The notes below the pieces were generated by a model. It searched no databases and was not told the DNA's origin. It saw only the letters and a program-made list of their open reading frames with translations. A program made the position numbers and the translations under genes. 64,000 nucleotides of DNA from Zoogloea dura (GTDB taxonomy: Bacteria; Pseudomonadota; Gammaproteobacteria; Burkholderiales; Rhodocyclaceae), in contig NZ_JABBGA010000005.1 of the NCBI RefSeq assembly GCF_012927165.1, positions 186,001 to 250,000 of the forward strand, read 5' to 3'. This document shows positions 7,378-16,024 of the stretch, in pieces. Position 1 is the stretch's first letter. Each line of letters begins with the position of its first letter.

Positions 7378-10300
7378 TCAGGCCGCGCGGCTGGCGCTTG
7401 CCCCGGCCGGGCCGAGGCGCGCCAGCAGGTTCTCCCGGCGCGGCGCGACCCGGGCCATGGCGGCCGCCTTGATGTGGCCGAAGCCGCGGATATCCTCCGG
7501 CAGGCTGGCCAGTTCCACCACCAGGGGCAGGCGTTCCGCGTTGAGGCCGTCCAGCACGCCCAGCAGGTCGGCTTCGTACTGGTCGATGAGGCCTCTTTCC
7601 GCCTTGCGTTCCGGGTGATAGCCGAAGGGGTCGAAGGCGGTGCCGCGCAGCCGCCTGAAGCGCGCCAGCCACTTGAAGGCGGTGAGCATCCACGGCCCGA
7701 AGACCAGCTTGCGGATACGTCCGGAATCCGGGTCCGGCCGGGCCAGGAAGGTGGGGGCCAGGTGGAAGTTGAGCTTGAAGTCGCCCTCGAAGCCGGCGTC
7801 CAGTGCCTCCCGGAAGGCCGGGTCACTGTACAGCCGGGCCACCTCGTACTCATCCTTGTAGGCCATCAGCTTGTAGAAGTAGCGGGCGACGGCTTCGCCG
7901 AGGCGCTCGCTGCTCAGGGGCGCCTCGGCGGCCCGGACCCGCGCCACCAGGTCGGTATAGCGCCGGGCGTAGGCGGCGTCCTGGTAGTCGGTGAGCAGGG
8001 CGGCGCGGCGGGCAATGCGGTCGTCCAGGGTTTCCGGGCGGATCGGGATGACCGGCGCCGGGGTGACCTCCCGCTCCACCGCATGCAGATCCACGGCGGC
8101 GCGGCGGCCCCACAGCAAGGCCTTGCGGTTCATCTCCACCGCGGCGCCGTTGAGCTCGATGGCCTTGTCCAGGCTGTCGGCGCTGACCGGCACCCAGCCC
8201 CGCTGCCAGGCGTAGCCGAGCAGGAACAGGTTGGTGGCGATGGCGTCGCCCATCAGGCGGGTGGCCAGATGCTGGGCGTCGAGGAAGTCGCAGGCCTCCT
8301 TGCCGACCGCCTCGGCGATGGCTGACTGCATCTTTTCGAGGGGGAACTGCCAGTCCGGATTGCGGGTGAATTCCGAGGTCGGGGTCTCGGCGCAGTTCAC
8401 CACGCCGCGGGTGCGGCCGACCGCCATCTTGGCCAGGGCATCGACGCTGGCGGTGACCACCACGTCGCCGCCGATCACCACATTGGCCTCGCCGGCAGCA
8501 ATGCGCACCGCGTGCAGGTCTTCCGGCCGGTCGGCGATGCGGATGTGGCTGAACACCGAGCCGCCCTTCTGGGCCAGGCCGGTCATGTCGAGCACCGTGA
8601 CACCCTTGCCGTCCAGGTGGGCGGCCATGCCGATCAGGGCGCCGATGGTGACTACCCCGGTGCCGCCGACGCCGGTGACCAGGATGCCCCAGGGCTCCCG
8701 GGTGGCCGGCAGGCGGGGGGCGGGCAGCTTGCCGAAGCGGCTGTCGTCGGCCTGCATGGCGCGGCCCTTGCGCACCCGTCCGCCCTCGATGGTGACGAAG
8801 CTCGGGCAGAAGCCGTTCATGCAGGAGTAGTCCTTGTTGCAGGCGGACTGGTCGATCTGGCGCTTGCGGCCGAACTCGGTCTCCACCGGCAGGATGGCCA
8901 TGCAGTTGGATTCCCGTCCGCAATCGCCGCAGCCCTCGCAGACCGCTTCGTTGATATAGACGCGGGTCTGCGGGTCGGGGTAGGTGCCGCGCTTCCTGCG
9001 GCGGCGCTTCTCGGCGGCGCAGGTCTGGTCGAAGACCAGGGCCGACACGCCGGGGGTGGCGCGCAGCTCGCGCTGGATCACCTCGAGTTCGTCGCGGTGG
9101 CGGATCGGGATGCCGTGGGGGATGTCGGCCACATGCCAGGGGCGGTCGGTGCCGTCGGTGACCAGCACGATGGTGTTCACCCCTTCGCCCTGCAACTGGC
9201 GCAGCAGCTTGGGCACGCTCAGGTCGCCGTCCACCGGCTGGCCGCCGGTCATCGCCACGGCGTCGTTGTAGAGGATCTTGTAGGTGATGCCGCTGCCCTG
9301 CGGCTCGCTGCCGCCGGGCCGGTTGAAGGCGGCGACTGCCTGGCGGATGGCCAGCAGGCCGGAGTGGAAGTAGGTGCCGTCACCCAGGTTGGCAAAGATG
9401 TGCGGCTCATCGACGAAGGGGGCCTGGCCGACCCAGGGTACGCCTTCGCCGCCCATGTGGGTGAAGGTGCCGGTCTTGCGGTCGGGCATGAAGGTGGCCA
9501 TGTAGTGGCAGCCGATGCCGGCCATGGCGCGGCTGCCCTCGGGCACCACGGTGGAGGTGTTGTGGGGGCAGCCGGGGCAGAAGGTGGGCACCCGGTCGAT
9601 GGCGAAGACACGCCGCCCCAGGGCTGTCTCCTTGGCCTGCAGGAAGGCCAGGCGGGCCTCGATGCGCTCCGAGGTGAAGAAGCGCCCGATGCGCGCGGCG
9701 ATGACCCGGGCGATCATCGCCGGGGTCAGTTCGCCGGCGGCCGGCAGCAGCCATTCACCGTGATCGACGGTGGCGCGGCCGTCAGGGCCGAGCGTGGTGA
9801 GCAGCGACCATTCGCCCTTTTCGTCGAACTTGCCGATGACCCGCGGGCGCACGTCCTCGCGCCAGTTGTAGAGCTCTTCCTTGAGCTGGTATTCGATCAG
9901 CTGGCGCTTTTCCTCGATCACCAGGATCTCGTCCAGGCCCTCGGCGAAGTGGCGCACGCCCTCTGCCTCGAGCGGCCACACCATGCCCACCTTGTACAGG
10001 CGGATGCCGATCTCGGCGGCCAGCTGTGCGTCGATGCCCAGGTCGTCGAAGGCCTGGCGCACATCCAGGTAGCTCTTGCCGGAGGTGATGATGCCCAGGC
10101 GCGGCTGCGGCGAGTCGATGATGATGCGGTTGAGGCCATTGGCCCGGCAGTAGGCCAGGGCGGCATACAGCTTGGCGTGGAGCAGGCGCTTCTCCTGCAC
10201 CAGCGGCGGGTCGGGCCAGCGGATGTTGAGACCGTCTGGCGGCAGGGCGAAATCCTCGGGGGTCTTGGTGGTGACGCGCAGCGGATCCACATCCACCGAA

Positions 10301-10962
10301 GCCGAGGTCTCCACCGTGTCGGCCAGCGCCTTGAAGGCCACCCAGCAGCCTGAATAGCGGGACAGGGCCCAGCCATGCACGCCGAAGTCGAGATACTCCT
10401 GCACCCCGGCTGGCGCCAGCACCGGCATCATCATCGACTTGAAGAAGTGGTCGGTCTGGTGGGGCAGGGTGGATGACTTGGCCGCGTGGTCGTCGCCGGC
10501 GATCACCAGCACGCCGCCGTATTGCGAGCTGCCCGCCGCATTGGCGTGGCGGAACACGTCGCCGCAGCGGTCCACCCCGGGGCCCTTGCCGTACCACATG
10601 GCAAACACACCCTGCACGCGGGCCTTGGGCGACAGGGCGACCTGCTGGCTGCCCCACACGGTGGTGGCGGCCATGTCCTCGTTGATGCCTGGCTGGAAGA
10701 CGATGTCGTGGCTGGCCAGGTGCTCCCTGGCCTTCCACAGGGACTGGTCCAGCCCGCCCAGGGGCGAACCCCGGTAGCCGGAGACGAAGCCGGCGGTGTT
10801 CAGGCCGGCGGCCCGGTCGCGGTCGCGCTGGATCATCAGGAGACGCACGAGCGCCTGGTAGCCGGTCAGGTAGACGCGGCCGGAGGTGGTGTATTTGCTG
10901 TCGATCAGCGCATTGCCTGCGCCGGACGGGGAGAGTGCGCGGACGGGGTCCTGCTCGGCCAT
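7378..10962 (-). CDS. Indolepyruvate ferredoxin oxidoreductase, fused alpha/beta subunits
   Basis: Cytoplasmic 2-oxoacid oxidoreductase that decarboxylates arylpyruvates to aryl-acetyl-CoA with reduction of ferredoxin. At 1194 residues it fuses the IorA-like portion (thiamine diphosphate domains, for example the segment with GIGCHYMATFM) to an IorB-like portion. A ferredoxin-like region with clustered cysteines (CEGCGDCGRESNC and a second Cys group ending NGFCPSF) lies near residues 680-735. The start is the ATG at 10962, with Shine-Dalgarno GAGGAG 7 bases upstream; the GTG at 10977 is part of that site. It appears to be a single-gene unit ended by the hairpin at 7111-7153. In Proteobacteria such fused enzymes occur in aromatic amino acid or phenylacetate metabolism; the exact substrate here is inferred. 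Confidence 0.93.
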   Translation of the reverse strand: MAEQDPVRALSPSGAGNALIDSKYTTSGRVYLTGYQALVRLLMIQRDRDRAAGLNTAGFVSGYRGSPLGGLDQSLWKAREHLASHDIVFQPGINEDMAATTVWGSQQVALSPKARVQGVFAMWYGKGPGVDRCGDVFRHANAAGSSQYGGVLVIAGDDHAAKSSTLPHQTDHFFKSMMMPVLAPAGVQEYLDFGVHGWALSRYSGCWVAFKALADTVETSASVDVDPLRVTTKTPEDFALPPDGLNIRWPDPPLVQEKRLLHAKLYAALAYCRANGLNRIIIDSPQPRLGIITSGKSYLDVRQAFDDLGIDAQLAAEIGIRLYKVGMVWPLEAEGVRHFAEGLDEILVIEEKRQLIEYQLKEELYNWREDVRPRVIGKFDEKGEWSLLTTLGPDGRATVDHGEWLLPAAGELTPAMIARVIAARIGRFFTSERIEARLAFLQAKETALGRRVFAIDRVPTFCPGCPHNTSTVVPEGSRAMAGIGCHYMATFMPDRKTGTFTHMGGEGVPWVGQAPFVDEPHIFANLGDGTYFHSGLLAIRQAVAAFNRPGGSEPQGSGITYKILYNDAVAMTGGQPVDGDLSVPKLLRQLQGEGVNTIVLVTDGTDRPWHVADIPHGIPIRHRDELEVIQRELRATPGVSALVFDQTCAAEKRRRRKRGTYPDPQTRVYINEAVCEGCGDCGRESNCMAILPVETEFGRKRQIDQSACNKDYSCMNGFCPSFVTIEGGRVRKGRAMQADDSRFGKLPAPRLPATREPWGILVTGVGGTGVVTIGALIGMAAHLDGKGVTVLDMTGLAQKGGSVFSHIRIADRPEDLHAVRIAAGEANVVIGGDVVVTASVDALAKMAVGRTRGVVNCAETPTSEFTRNPDWQFPLEKMQSAIAEAVGKEACDFLDAQHLATRLMGDAIATNLFLLGYAWQRGWVPVSADSLDKAIELNGAAVEMNRKALLWGRRAAVDLHAVEREVTPAPVIPIRPETLDDRIARRAALLTDYQDAAYARRYTDLVARVRAAEAPLSSERLGEAVARYFYKLMAYKDEYEVARLYSDPAFREALDAGFEGDFKLNFHLAPTFLARPDPDSGRIRKLVFGPWMLTAFKWLARFRRLRGTAFDPFGYHPERKAERGLIDQYEADLLGVLDGLNAERLPLVVELASLPEDIRGFGHIKAAAMARVAPRRENLLARLGPAGASASRAA

Positions 10963-10974
10963 GGTGGGGCTCCT

Positions 10975-10987
10975 CACAAAAATTGTG
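10975..10987. promoter_or_regulatory. Short inverted repeat in the oxidoreductase leader
   Basis: CACAAAAATTGTG is a perfect 5-base inverted repeat around AAA, overlapping the start of the Shine-Dalgarno region of the downstream minus-strand gene. It may be an operator, but its short length makes chance occurrence possible. Confidence 0.25.
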
Positions 10988-11196
10988 TTTTTGATCCGCT
11001 CGCGGGGAGAGCCTTGTGGGCCCGGCCGCAGAGGTGCTGCAAGGAAAGCCTAGGGGGTGCCGGACGGCGGTTCAATGCTTGGATACCCTAATGCGTGATC
11101 GGGTTCCGGCCGGATGATGGCTTAACATAGGCAACCTGGCAGGCCGGCGCTGGGACCGTCGGCCATTCACCTGCCCTGCATCCTGGACCCTGACCC

Positions 11197-11898
11197 TTGG
11201 AAACACGCCTGCCATCGCTGAATGAAACGGGTATTCCGGACTCCCGGACCCGTGTCCTGCTGCGCGCACTGGGGTGGAGGCTCCGCCATCTGTGGTGGCT
11301 CAAGGCCGGGGGGACCACCCTGTTCATGACGGCCTTCTTTGCGGCCTACCTCGAGCTGCTGCACCGGCCCTGGTACCCGGTGACACAGATGCCGCTCACC
11401 TGGCTGGACCGCCAGGTGGATTTCCAGCCCTGGGCGCTGGTGGCCTACGCGTCCCTGTGGATCTACGTGTCCCTGCCACCGGCCCTGGCTGCCAGCCGGG
11501 CACGGCTGTTCAGTTACGGCTGGCATATCGGCAGCCTGTGCGTGGCCGGGCTGCTGATCTTCGTGTTGTGGCCCACGGCTGTTCCGCCGGCCGCCGTCGA
11601 TTGGGGGCTGTACCCGGGCTATGCCTTGCTCAAGGGCATCGACAAGGGCGGCAATGCCTGCCCCTCCCTGCATGTGGCCACGGCCCTGTACTCCTGCCTG
11701 TGGCTGGCGCGGGAACTGCGTGACCTGGGGGGCGGGCCGCAGCTGCGCCTGGCCAACTGGATATGGTGTGGGTTGATCGTGTTCTCGACCCTCGCCACCA
11801 AGCAGCACGTCAGTCTCGATGTGCTGGCCGGCGTGTTGCTGGCACTGGCCGTTGCAGCCCTCTCGCCCGGCCTGCGGAGGGCTGGCGGAGCAGCATGA
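11197..11898 (+). CDS. PAP2-superfamily membrane phosphatase/phosphotransferase
   Basis: The 233-residue product has about six hydrophobic segments and the two PAP2/AUR1 signatures: CPSLHVATAL (motif 2 His) and a later TKQHVSLDVLAG (motif 3 His and Asp). Members hydrolyse or transfer phosphate headgroups on lipids such as phosphatidate or undecaprenyl diphosphate. The start is an uncertain TTG with no clear Shine-Dalgarno; the only in-frame ATG (codon 44) falls inside the first membrane segment. The gene is oriented toward the aryl polyene genes that follow 129 bases later and may take part in recycling a lipid product or carrier, which is inference. Confidence 0.78.
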   Translation: METRLPSLNETGIPDSRTRVLLRALGWRLRHLWWLKAGGTTLFMTAFFAAYLELLHRPWYPVTQMPLTWLDRQVDFQPWALVAYASLWIYVSLPPALAASRARLFSYGWHIGSLCVAGLLIFVLWPTAVPPAAVDWGLYPGYALLKGIDKGGNACPSLHVATALYSCLWLARELRDLGGGPQLRLANWIWCGLIVFSTLATKQHVSLDVLAGVLLALAVAALSPGLRRAGGAA

Positions 11899-12027
11899 AC
11901 GGGGCTGGCGCGCGGGAGTGGCGGGGAGCCCGGGATTGGGGTATAACCCGCGCGGGCTTCCGCTCGAAATGGGGCGCGGCAGGTGTCAAACAATGCAATA
12001 TGAATACTTTGCGAAGGCTGCCGTGCA

Positions 12028-13341
12028 ATGAATGAATGCGATGTTCTGGTGATCGGCGGAGGGCCGGCCGGGTGTTCCGTTGCCCCCCTGCTGGCGCGCA
12101 AGGGGTACCGGGTCGTGCTGCTCGAAAAGGCGCACCATCCGCGCTTCCACATTGGCGAGTCCCTGCTGCCGGCCAACCTGCCCCTGCTCGAGCAGCTCGG
12201 GGTGGCCGACGAGGTGCGGGCCATCGGCATGGAGAAATGGGGGGCGGAATTCGTCTCCCCCTGGCATGCCCATGGCCAGGAGTTCCAATTTGCCGATGCC
12301 TGGAACAAGAGCCAGCCCAATGCTTATCAGGTCAAGCGGGCTGAGTTCGACCACATCCTGATCCGCAACGCGGCCCGTGAGGGCGTCGAGGTGATCGAGG
12401 GCTGCAAGGTGCGCGCCGTCGATTTCCAGCCTGACGGAGCGGGCGCCGTGGTGGGCGCCGTCTATGACGACGGACGCGAGGAAAGCTGGAAGGCCCGCTT
12501 CGTGGTCGATGCCTCCGGGCGCGATACCTTCCTGGCCAACCGCTTCCAGATCAAGCACCGTAACCCGCGTCACAATAGTGCGGCAATGTATGCCCATTTT
12601 GCTGGGGCGCGGCGCAATGCAGGGCAGGCCGAAGGGAACATCACCATCTTCTGGTTCGAACACGGCTGGTTCTGGTTCATCCCCCTGTCCGACGGCTCGA
12701 CCAGCGTGGGCGCCACGGTGTGGCCTTACTACATGAAGACGCGTGCCGGGCGCAGCCTGGGCCAGTTCCTGATGGACACCATCGCGATGTGCCCGCCCCT
12801 GGCGGAGCGCCTGAGCAAGGCCGCGATGGTCACCGAGGCCGAGGCCACCGGCAACTTCTCGTATGTCTCCGAACGCAACCACGGCCCCAACTACCTGCTG
12901 CTGGGCGATGCCTATGCCTTCATCGACCCCGTGTTCTCCTCCGGGGTGATGCTGGCCATGAACAGTGGCTTCGAGGGCGCCAAGGCCATCGACGCCTGCC
13001 TGTCCCGCCCGGCCGAATCCGCCGCCGCGCTGCAGGCGTTCGACCGGGCCATGAGGCACGGGCCGGAGGTCTTCTCCTGGTTCATCTACCGCATCACCAA
13101 CCCCACCATGCGGGACATCTTCATGGCCCCGCGGAATATCTTCCGGGTCAAGGAGGCCTTGCTGTCGGTGCTGGCCGGCGACATCTTCGGCTCCACCCCG
13201 ATCTGGCGCGGGCTGCGCATCTTCAAGGTGATCTACTACCTGTCCTTCCTGGGCAATTTCCGCCAGTCCCTGGCCGGCTGGCGCGCCCGCAGGGTCAATA
13301 TCCGGCCGGTGGACGAAGCCGGGCTGGGGGGCCGCCGATGA
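12028..13341 (+). CDS. Halogenase-like FAD-dependent oxidoreductase of the aryl polyene locus
   Basis: The 437-residue flavoprotein begins with the FAD-binding Rossmann motif VIGGGPAGCS (residues 8-17) and carries HHPRFHIGESLLPAN, a flavin-dependent halogenase/geranylgeranyl-reductase type segment. The motif WFWFIP (about residue 213) matches the WxWxIP signature of flavin-dependent halogenases. A second FAD motif, LLGDAYAFIDPVFSSGV, lies near residue 290. Related genes sit in xanthomonadin and aryl polyene clusters. Whether it halogenates or oxidises the aryl head or chain cannot be told from sequence. It overlaps the chorismatase gene by ATGA. Confidence 0.87.
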   Translation: MNECDVLVIGGGPAGCSVAPLLARKGYRVVLLEKAHHPRFHIGESLLPANLPLLEQLGVADEVRAIGMEKWGAEFVSPWHAHGQEFQFADAWNKSQPNAYQVKRAEFDHILIRNAAREGVEVIEGCKVRAVDFQPDGAGAVVGAVYDDGREESWKARFVVDASGRDTFLANRFQIKHRNPRHNSAAMYAHFAGARRNAGQAEGNITIFWFEHGWFWFIPLSDGSTSVGATVWPYYMKTRAGRSLGQFLMDTIAMCPPLAERLSKAAMVTEAEATGNFSYVSERNHGPNYLLLGDAYAFIDPVFSSGVMLAMNSGFEGAKAIDACLSRPAESAAALQAFDRAMRHGPEVFSWFIYRITNPTMRDIFMAPRNIFRVKEALLSVLAGDIFGSTPIWRGLRIFKVIYYLSFLGNFRQSLAGWRARRVNIRPVDEAGLGGRR

Positions 13342-14354
13342 GGCCTGAATGCGGCCGGCTGCACCGCTTCCTGCCTGAAGCCTCGCTGGCTGGCGATGGG
13401 GAAGGCCCGGCCATGCTGGGCGCTTCCCGGGTCGGGCTGCAGGTGCCGGCGGATTCCGTTCCCGGCCTCCCGACCCAGCACATCCTTGCCCCGCTGCTCG
13501 ACGGGGCGCCGGTCGAGGCCTGGTTCGGCCGTGGCGCCTGCCGCACCGGGAAAGCCCATGGGGTGAGCTTCCGCTGCGACGGCGAACTCCTGTTCGGCGT
13601 GATTGAGCTGGCCGAGGCGGCTTTTGCCGGCGACGCGGTGGCGACACCCCTGCAGCAGGCCGGTCAGCAGGCTTACGGGAGTCTGTTCCGGGTGCTGGCC
13701 GAGGAGGGTTTCCCGCACCTGTGGCGGGTCTGGAACTACCTGGGCGACATCAACGGCGAGACGATGGGTCTCGAGCGTTATCGCCAGTTCAATATCGGCC
13801 GCCATCAGGCCTTCGAGGCCGCCGGTCGCCTGGACATGGACAGCATCCCGGCGGCCAGTGCGCTGGGGGTGGCCGGCGGCCCCCTCAGCATTGCCTTCCT
13901 GGCGGGCCGGGTTCCTGCGCAGCCCGTCGAGAACCCCCGCCAGATGAGCGCCTATCGTTACCCCGCCGAGTACGGGCCGCGCAGCCCGACCTTTTCGCGG
14001 GCCGCCCTCGGCCGCCTGTCCGGCGAGGAATGGCTGTTCGTGTCCGGAACGGCCAGTATCGTCGGCCACCACAGCGTCCACCATGGTGATCCGGTGGCCC
14101 AGACCCGGGAGATCGTCGCCAACCTGGAGGCGCTGCTGGCCGAGGCCAGCCGCAGGACGGACGGGCCGGCCTATCGCCTCGACGAGCTGAGCGCCCGCGT
14201 CTATGTGCGTCACCCCGAGGACTATCCGGCCGTGCGGGCCGAACTGGCCGGCGCCCTCGGCGCTGCGGCACCGGTGGTCTACCTGCAGGCCGATGTGTGC
14301 CGTGCCGATCTCCTCGTCGAGGTGGAGGCTCAGGCCTGCCACCTCCTGACCTGA
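13338..14354 (+). CDS. Chorismatase of the XanB2/Hyg5/FkbO family
   Basis: Cytoplasmic enzyme that converts chorismate to hydroxybenzoate or a dihydro derivative. The 338-residue sequence shows family features: FRVLAEEGFPHLWRVWNYLG near residues 115-134, YRQFNIGRHQAF after it, FVSGTASIVGHHSVHHGD near 230-250, and a C-terminal YLQADVCRADLLVEVEA containing the conserved acidic residue. XanB2 of Xanthomonas makes 3- and 4-hydroxybenzoate, the former for xanthomonadin. Placed here beside aryl polyene genes, its expected role is to supply the aryl starter acid. I cannot tell from sequence alone which isomer is made. Confidence 0.88.
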   Translation: MRPECGRLHRFLPEASLAGDGEGPAMLGASRVGLQVPADSVPGLPTQHILAPLLDGAPVEAWFGRGACRTGKAHGVSFRCDGELLFGVIELAEAAFAGDAVATPLQQAGQQAYGSLFRVLAEEGFPHLWRVWNYLGDINGETMGLERYRQFNIGRHQAFEAAGRLDMDSIPAASALGVAGGPLSIAFLAGRVPAQPVENPRQMSAYRYPAEYGPRSPTFSRAALGRLSGEEWLFVSGTASIVGHHSVHHGDPVAQTREIVANLEALLAEASRRTDGPAYRLDELSARVYVRHPEDYPAVRAELAGALGAAAPVVYLQADVCRADLLVEVEAQACHLLT

Positions 14355-14361
14355 GTTCCGC

Positions 14362-15228
14362 ATGCACCTGCTCCGCGTGTTCCCCCTCCTGTTGAGTTGC
14401 TCCACCGTCATGGCGGGGCAGGCGGCCGTCGCCGCGCCGGGAGCCGAGAACGCAGAGAGCGCCGGGAAACCCCTCTGGGAGGTGGGGGCCGGAGTCGGCG
14501 TGCTCAGCCTGCCGGCGTGGCGGGGCAGCGATGACACCCGCAGCTATGTGCTGCCGGTACCGTATTTCATCTATCACGGAAAATACCTGCGGGCCGACCG
14601 CCACGGGGTCCGCGGGGTGCTCTTCGACAGTGACCGGGTGGACCTGGGCATCAGCCTGGCCGCTGCACCCCCCGTCGGGAGCGACCGGAGCCGTGCCCGG
14701 GCTGGCATGGCCGATCTGGATGCCACCGCCGAGATCGGGCCGCAGCTCGACCTGACCCTCTGGCGCAGTGACGACCGGGAGCGCCAGCTCAAGCTGCTCC
14801 TGCCGCTGCGCAGTGCCTTCACCCTGAGCAGCCCGCCGCGCCAGGCGGGCTGGGTGTTTTCCCCGGCGCTCAACCTGGACGTAGGTGACCTGGCGGCCTT
14901 GCCGGGGTGGCGGCTCGGGCTGCGCAGCGGGCCGATCTTCGCCACCCGCCGCCAGCACGCCTACTACTACCAGGTGAGCCCCGCCGAGGCCACCGCCACC
15001 CGCCCCGCCTACGAGGCCGGTGGCGGCTACAGCGGGAGCCAGTTCCTGGCCTCCCTGTCGCGGCGCTACCCGGGCTACTGGGTCGGTGGCTATGTCCGCT
15101 ACGATGCCCTGCAGGGCGCGGCCTTCGAGGACAGTCCGCTGGTGGCGCGCAGCCACTACCTGGCCATGGGGGTCGCCGTGGCGTGGATCCTGGGCGAATC
15201 CGCAGAGCGCGTGAGCGTCGATGACTAG
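14362..15228 (+). CDS. MipA/OmpV-family outer membrane protein
   Basis: The 288-residue product has an N-terminal signal sequence (about residues 1-24, ending near AAVAA) and alternating amphipathic strands typical of a small beta-barrel. The segment GVGVLSLPAWRGSDD followed by LPVPYFIYHGKYLRADRHGV matches the MipA/OmpV family opening. It lies 7 bases after the chorismatase stop and overlaps the following acyltransferase gene by 8 bases, so it belongs to the same transcript. Its role in an aryl polyene locus is unproven; it could be an outer-membrane scaffold or pore for pigment or its lipid anchor. Confidence 0.85.
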   Translation: MHLLRVFPLLLSCSTVMAGQAAVAAPGAENAESAGKPLWEVGAGVGVLSLPAWRGSDDTRSYVLPVPYFIYHGKYLRADRHGVRGVLFDSDRVDLGISLAAAPPVGSDRSRARAGMADLDATAEIGPQLDLTLWRSDDRERQLKLLLPLRSAFTLSSPPRQAGWVFSPALNLDVGDLAALPGWRLGLRSGPIFATRRQHAYYYQVSPAEATATRPAYEAGGGYSGSQFLASLSRRYPGYWVGGYVRYDALQGAAFEDSPLVARSHYLAMGVAVAWILGESAERVSVDD

Positions 15229-16024
15229 GCCGCTGTCCCGCCTTGGCCGCGGCCTGTGGACGGCCTATGAATACCTGGCCATGGTGCTGGGGCTGGGCGT
15301 GCTGGCGGTGTTGTGTCTGAGCTGGCTGCCGTTCGCCCTGCTGTGCGGCGTCCTGCCCCGGCGGGCCGGGACCTTCGTCGGGCGGATGGCGATCATGATC
15401 GGCTTCCGGATCTACCTGAATTTCCTGACGATCTTCTGCGCCTGCCGCTTCGATCTGCGGGCCCTCGATGCCCTGCGCCAGGAGCGTCCCCTGATCCTGG
15501 TGGCCAACCATCCCTCCCTGCTCGACGTGGTGATGATCGTGTCACGCCTGCCCGACGCAGTCTGTGTGATGAAGGCGGCACTGATGGACAACATCCTGCT
15601 GGGGGCGGCTGCCCGGCTGGCCCGGTATATCCGCAACGATTCGCCGATGCGGATGGTCCGTGGTGCCCGCAGCGAGTTGCAGCGGGGCGCGCACCTGGTG
15701 ATCTTCCCCGAGGGCTCGCGGACCCAGTGCTTTCCCTTCGACACCTGCACCAACGCGGCGGGCCTGATCGCCAGCAGCGCGAAGGTGCCGGTGCAGACGC
15801 TGCTCATCGAGTTCAGCTCCCCCTACCTGGGCAAGGCCTGGCCGCTGTTCCGCAAGCCCGAGCTGCCGTTGCGTTTCAGTATCCGGCTGGGGCGGCGTTT
15901 TGAGCCGCCGGAGCACGGGCGTGCCTTTGCCGGTGTCCTCGAAGCCTATTTCCGCGAAGAACTCGCCGGCCCGGCCGAGGCCTCCCGGCAGTCAGCCTCC
16001 CGTCAAGAAAGCCCCGCGTCGTGA
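15221..16024 (+). CDS. PlsC-type 1-acyl-glycerol-3-phosphate acyltransferase
   Basis: Membrane-associated acyltransferase of 267 residues. N-terminal hydrophobic segments (about residues 15-45 and 55-70) precede the catalytic NHPSLLD (HX4D, about residue 95) and FPEGSRT (about residue 164). Comparable acyltransferases occur in known aryl polyene clusters, where they help build the lipid to which the polyene is attached. The C-terminal 25 residues are Ala/Ser/Glu rich and probably disordered. It overlaps the genes on both sides. Confidence 0.9.
   Translation: MTRPLSRLGRGLWTAYEYLAMVLGLGVLAVLCLSWLPFALLCGVLPRRAGTFVGRMAIMIGFRIYLNFLTIFCACRFDLRALDALRQERPLILVANHPSLLDVVMIVSRLPDAVCVMKAALMDNILLGAAARLARYIRNDSPMRMVRGARSELQRGAHLVIFPEGSRTQCFPFDTCTNAAGLIASSAKVPVQTLLIEFSSPYLGKAWPLFRKPELPLRFSIRLGRRFEPPEHGRAFAGVLEAYFREELAGPAEASRQSASRQESPAS

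Noticed and set aside
8512-10353. 613-codon plus-strand open frame across the oxidoreductase gene
   Set aside because: Shadow of a real minus-strand enzyme whose cofactor motifs are visible; no signal or domain in the antisense product.
12720-14354. Fused 544-codon product running from the flavoprotein into the chorismatase
   Set aside because: The first 200 codons are the flavoprotein gene in another frame; the chorismatase has its own ATG at 13338 overlapping the upstream stop.
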